Assembly (NCBI RefSeq): GCF_028561335.1
Contig: NZ_JAQQTG010000009.1
Span: 1,140 to 65,139 of the forward strand
Reading direction: 5' to 3'
From: Aequorivita todarodis
Lineage (GTDB): Bacteria; Bacteroidota; Bacteroidia; Flavobacteriales; Flavobacteriaceae
Length of the DNA: 64,000 bases
Shown: in pieces, positions 63,590 to 64,000 of the stretch
Layout: every line of letters starts with the position of its first letter
How positions within the stretch are numbered: the stretch's first letter is position 1
Translations under genes and position numbers: made by a program
Notes under the pieces: generated by a model
Database searches by the model: none
What the model was told of the DNA's origin: nothing
Seen by the model: only the letters and a program-made list of their open reading frames with translations

Positions 63590-64000
63590 TTAGTTTTTTT
63601 TAAAGGGTAATCCCAATTCTTGTAATAATGATTTCGCTTCTTTATCGGTAGTAGCCGAAGTGATAAACGTAATGTTCATCCCTTCAATTTTCTTCACTTT
63701 ATCGATGTCGATTTCAGGGAAGATAATTTGCTCGGTAATTCCCAAAGAGTAGTTTCCTCTTCCGTCAAAACCGGTTGCTTTAATTCCGTTAAAGTCACGT
63801 ACCCTTGGCAAAGCCGAAGTAACCAATCTGTCCAAAAACTCGTACATACGCTCTCCGCGCAACGTAACCTTCACACCGATGGGCATGCCTTTACGAAGTT
63901 TGAAGTTTGCAACGTCTTTTTTGGATATGGTAGCTACCGCCTTTTGCCCGGTTATCTTTGTAAACTCATCAACCGAATAGTCAATAAGTTTCTTGTCAGC
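63590..64000 (-). CDS. rplE: 50S ribosomal protein uL5 (5' part beyond the window)
   Basis: The frame is open to the right edge: 136 residues plus stop are visible, beginning '[20 protein letters not shown]' then '[20 protein letters not shown]'. The apparent ATG at 63886 is internal ([17 protein letters not shown]). The rest has '[20 protein letters not shown]' and '[20 protein letters not shown]'. About 45 N-terminal residues are missing. uL5 contacts 5S rRNA and the P-site tRNA. Confidence 0.97.
   Translation of the reverse strand, partial: ADKKLIDYSVDEFTKITGQKAVATISKKDVANFKLRKGMPIGVKVTLRGERMYEFLDRLVTSALPRVRDFNGIKATGFDGRGNYSLGITEQIIFPEIDIDKVKKIEGMNITFITSATTDKEAKSLLQELGLPFKKN

Overview
The window looks like chromosome from a marine or freshwater-type member of the Flavobacteriaceae (Bacteroidota). 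The evidence is several type IX secretion substrates with C-terminal sorting domains, a SusC-like TonB receptor with an N-terminal carboxypeptidase-like domain, DUF4251, DUF3124, S46 and S9 dipeptidyl peptidases, lipoproteins with a short lipobox, a few promoters close to the Bacteroidota consensus (TTTG, about 20 nt, TAnnTTTG), and the order rplQ - carA - eno - citrate synthase - DDAH-like hydrolase. The genus cannot be fixed from sequence reading alone. No rRNA, tRNA, CRISPR array, prophage or insertion sequence was recognised.

Layout. 1-6900: a very large secreted adhesin-like protein running off the left edge, divergent from a 1096-residue FG-GAP/UnbV lipoprotein. 7000-12100: a minus-strand run with a UDG-superfamily glycosylase, the peroxide-stress protein YaaA, a DUF3124 lipoprotein, a secreted esterase and a K+/H+ antiporter. 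12300-18500: a PIG-L deacetylase carrying duplicated Calx-beta and discoidin modules, a DUF4251 protein, a DJ-1/PfpI lipoprotein and an ABC-F ATPase. 18900-19700: a small STAS-like protein, then a 38-residue basic protein behind a strongly folded leader. 19900-26750: a heme-type TonB receptor with a small partner, then a tight four-gene operon of unrecognised exported proteins. 27000-34060: DUF808, a baeRF-type release-factor-like protein, a hydrolase, a DPP7-type S46 peptidase, a repeat-filled spacer and DUF998. 34200-43000: an FG-GAP secretion substrate, rluD and a PASTA protein facing ddl, lpxB, an NlpC/P60 lipoprotein and comEC. 43000-49300: a thioredoxin, then DPP4 with two POT peptide transporters. 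49400-54400: DDAH-like hydrolase, citrate synthase, enolase, carA. 54500-64000: one more secretion substrate, then the spc/alpha ribosomal operon from rplE (partial) to rplQ.

How genes work together. DPP4 plus two peptide/proton symporters form a peptide-scavenging unit, and the DPP7-type peptidase elsewhere in the window extends the substrate range. ddl, lpxB and the NlpC/P60 protein serve the envelope. The ribosomal operon carries translation, transcription (rpoA) and secretion (secY) genes in their usual order.

The most promising undescribed elements are: the four-gene exported operon at 23074-26750 with a nested palindromic control region; the pseudoknot-like leader before a 38-residue basic protein at 19362-19631; a secretion-substrate gene flanked by two identical 36-bp terminators between rplQ and carA; a palindrome shared by the two largest gaps in the ribosomal operon; and many intergenic spacers in which a different short word is iterated at each locus.
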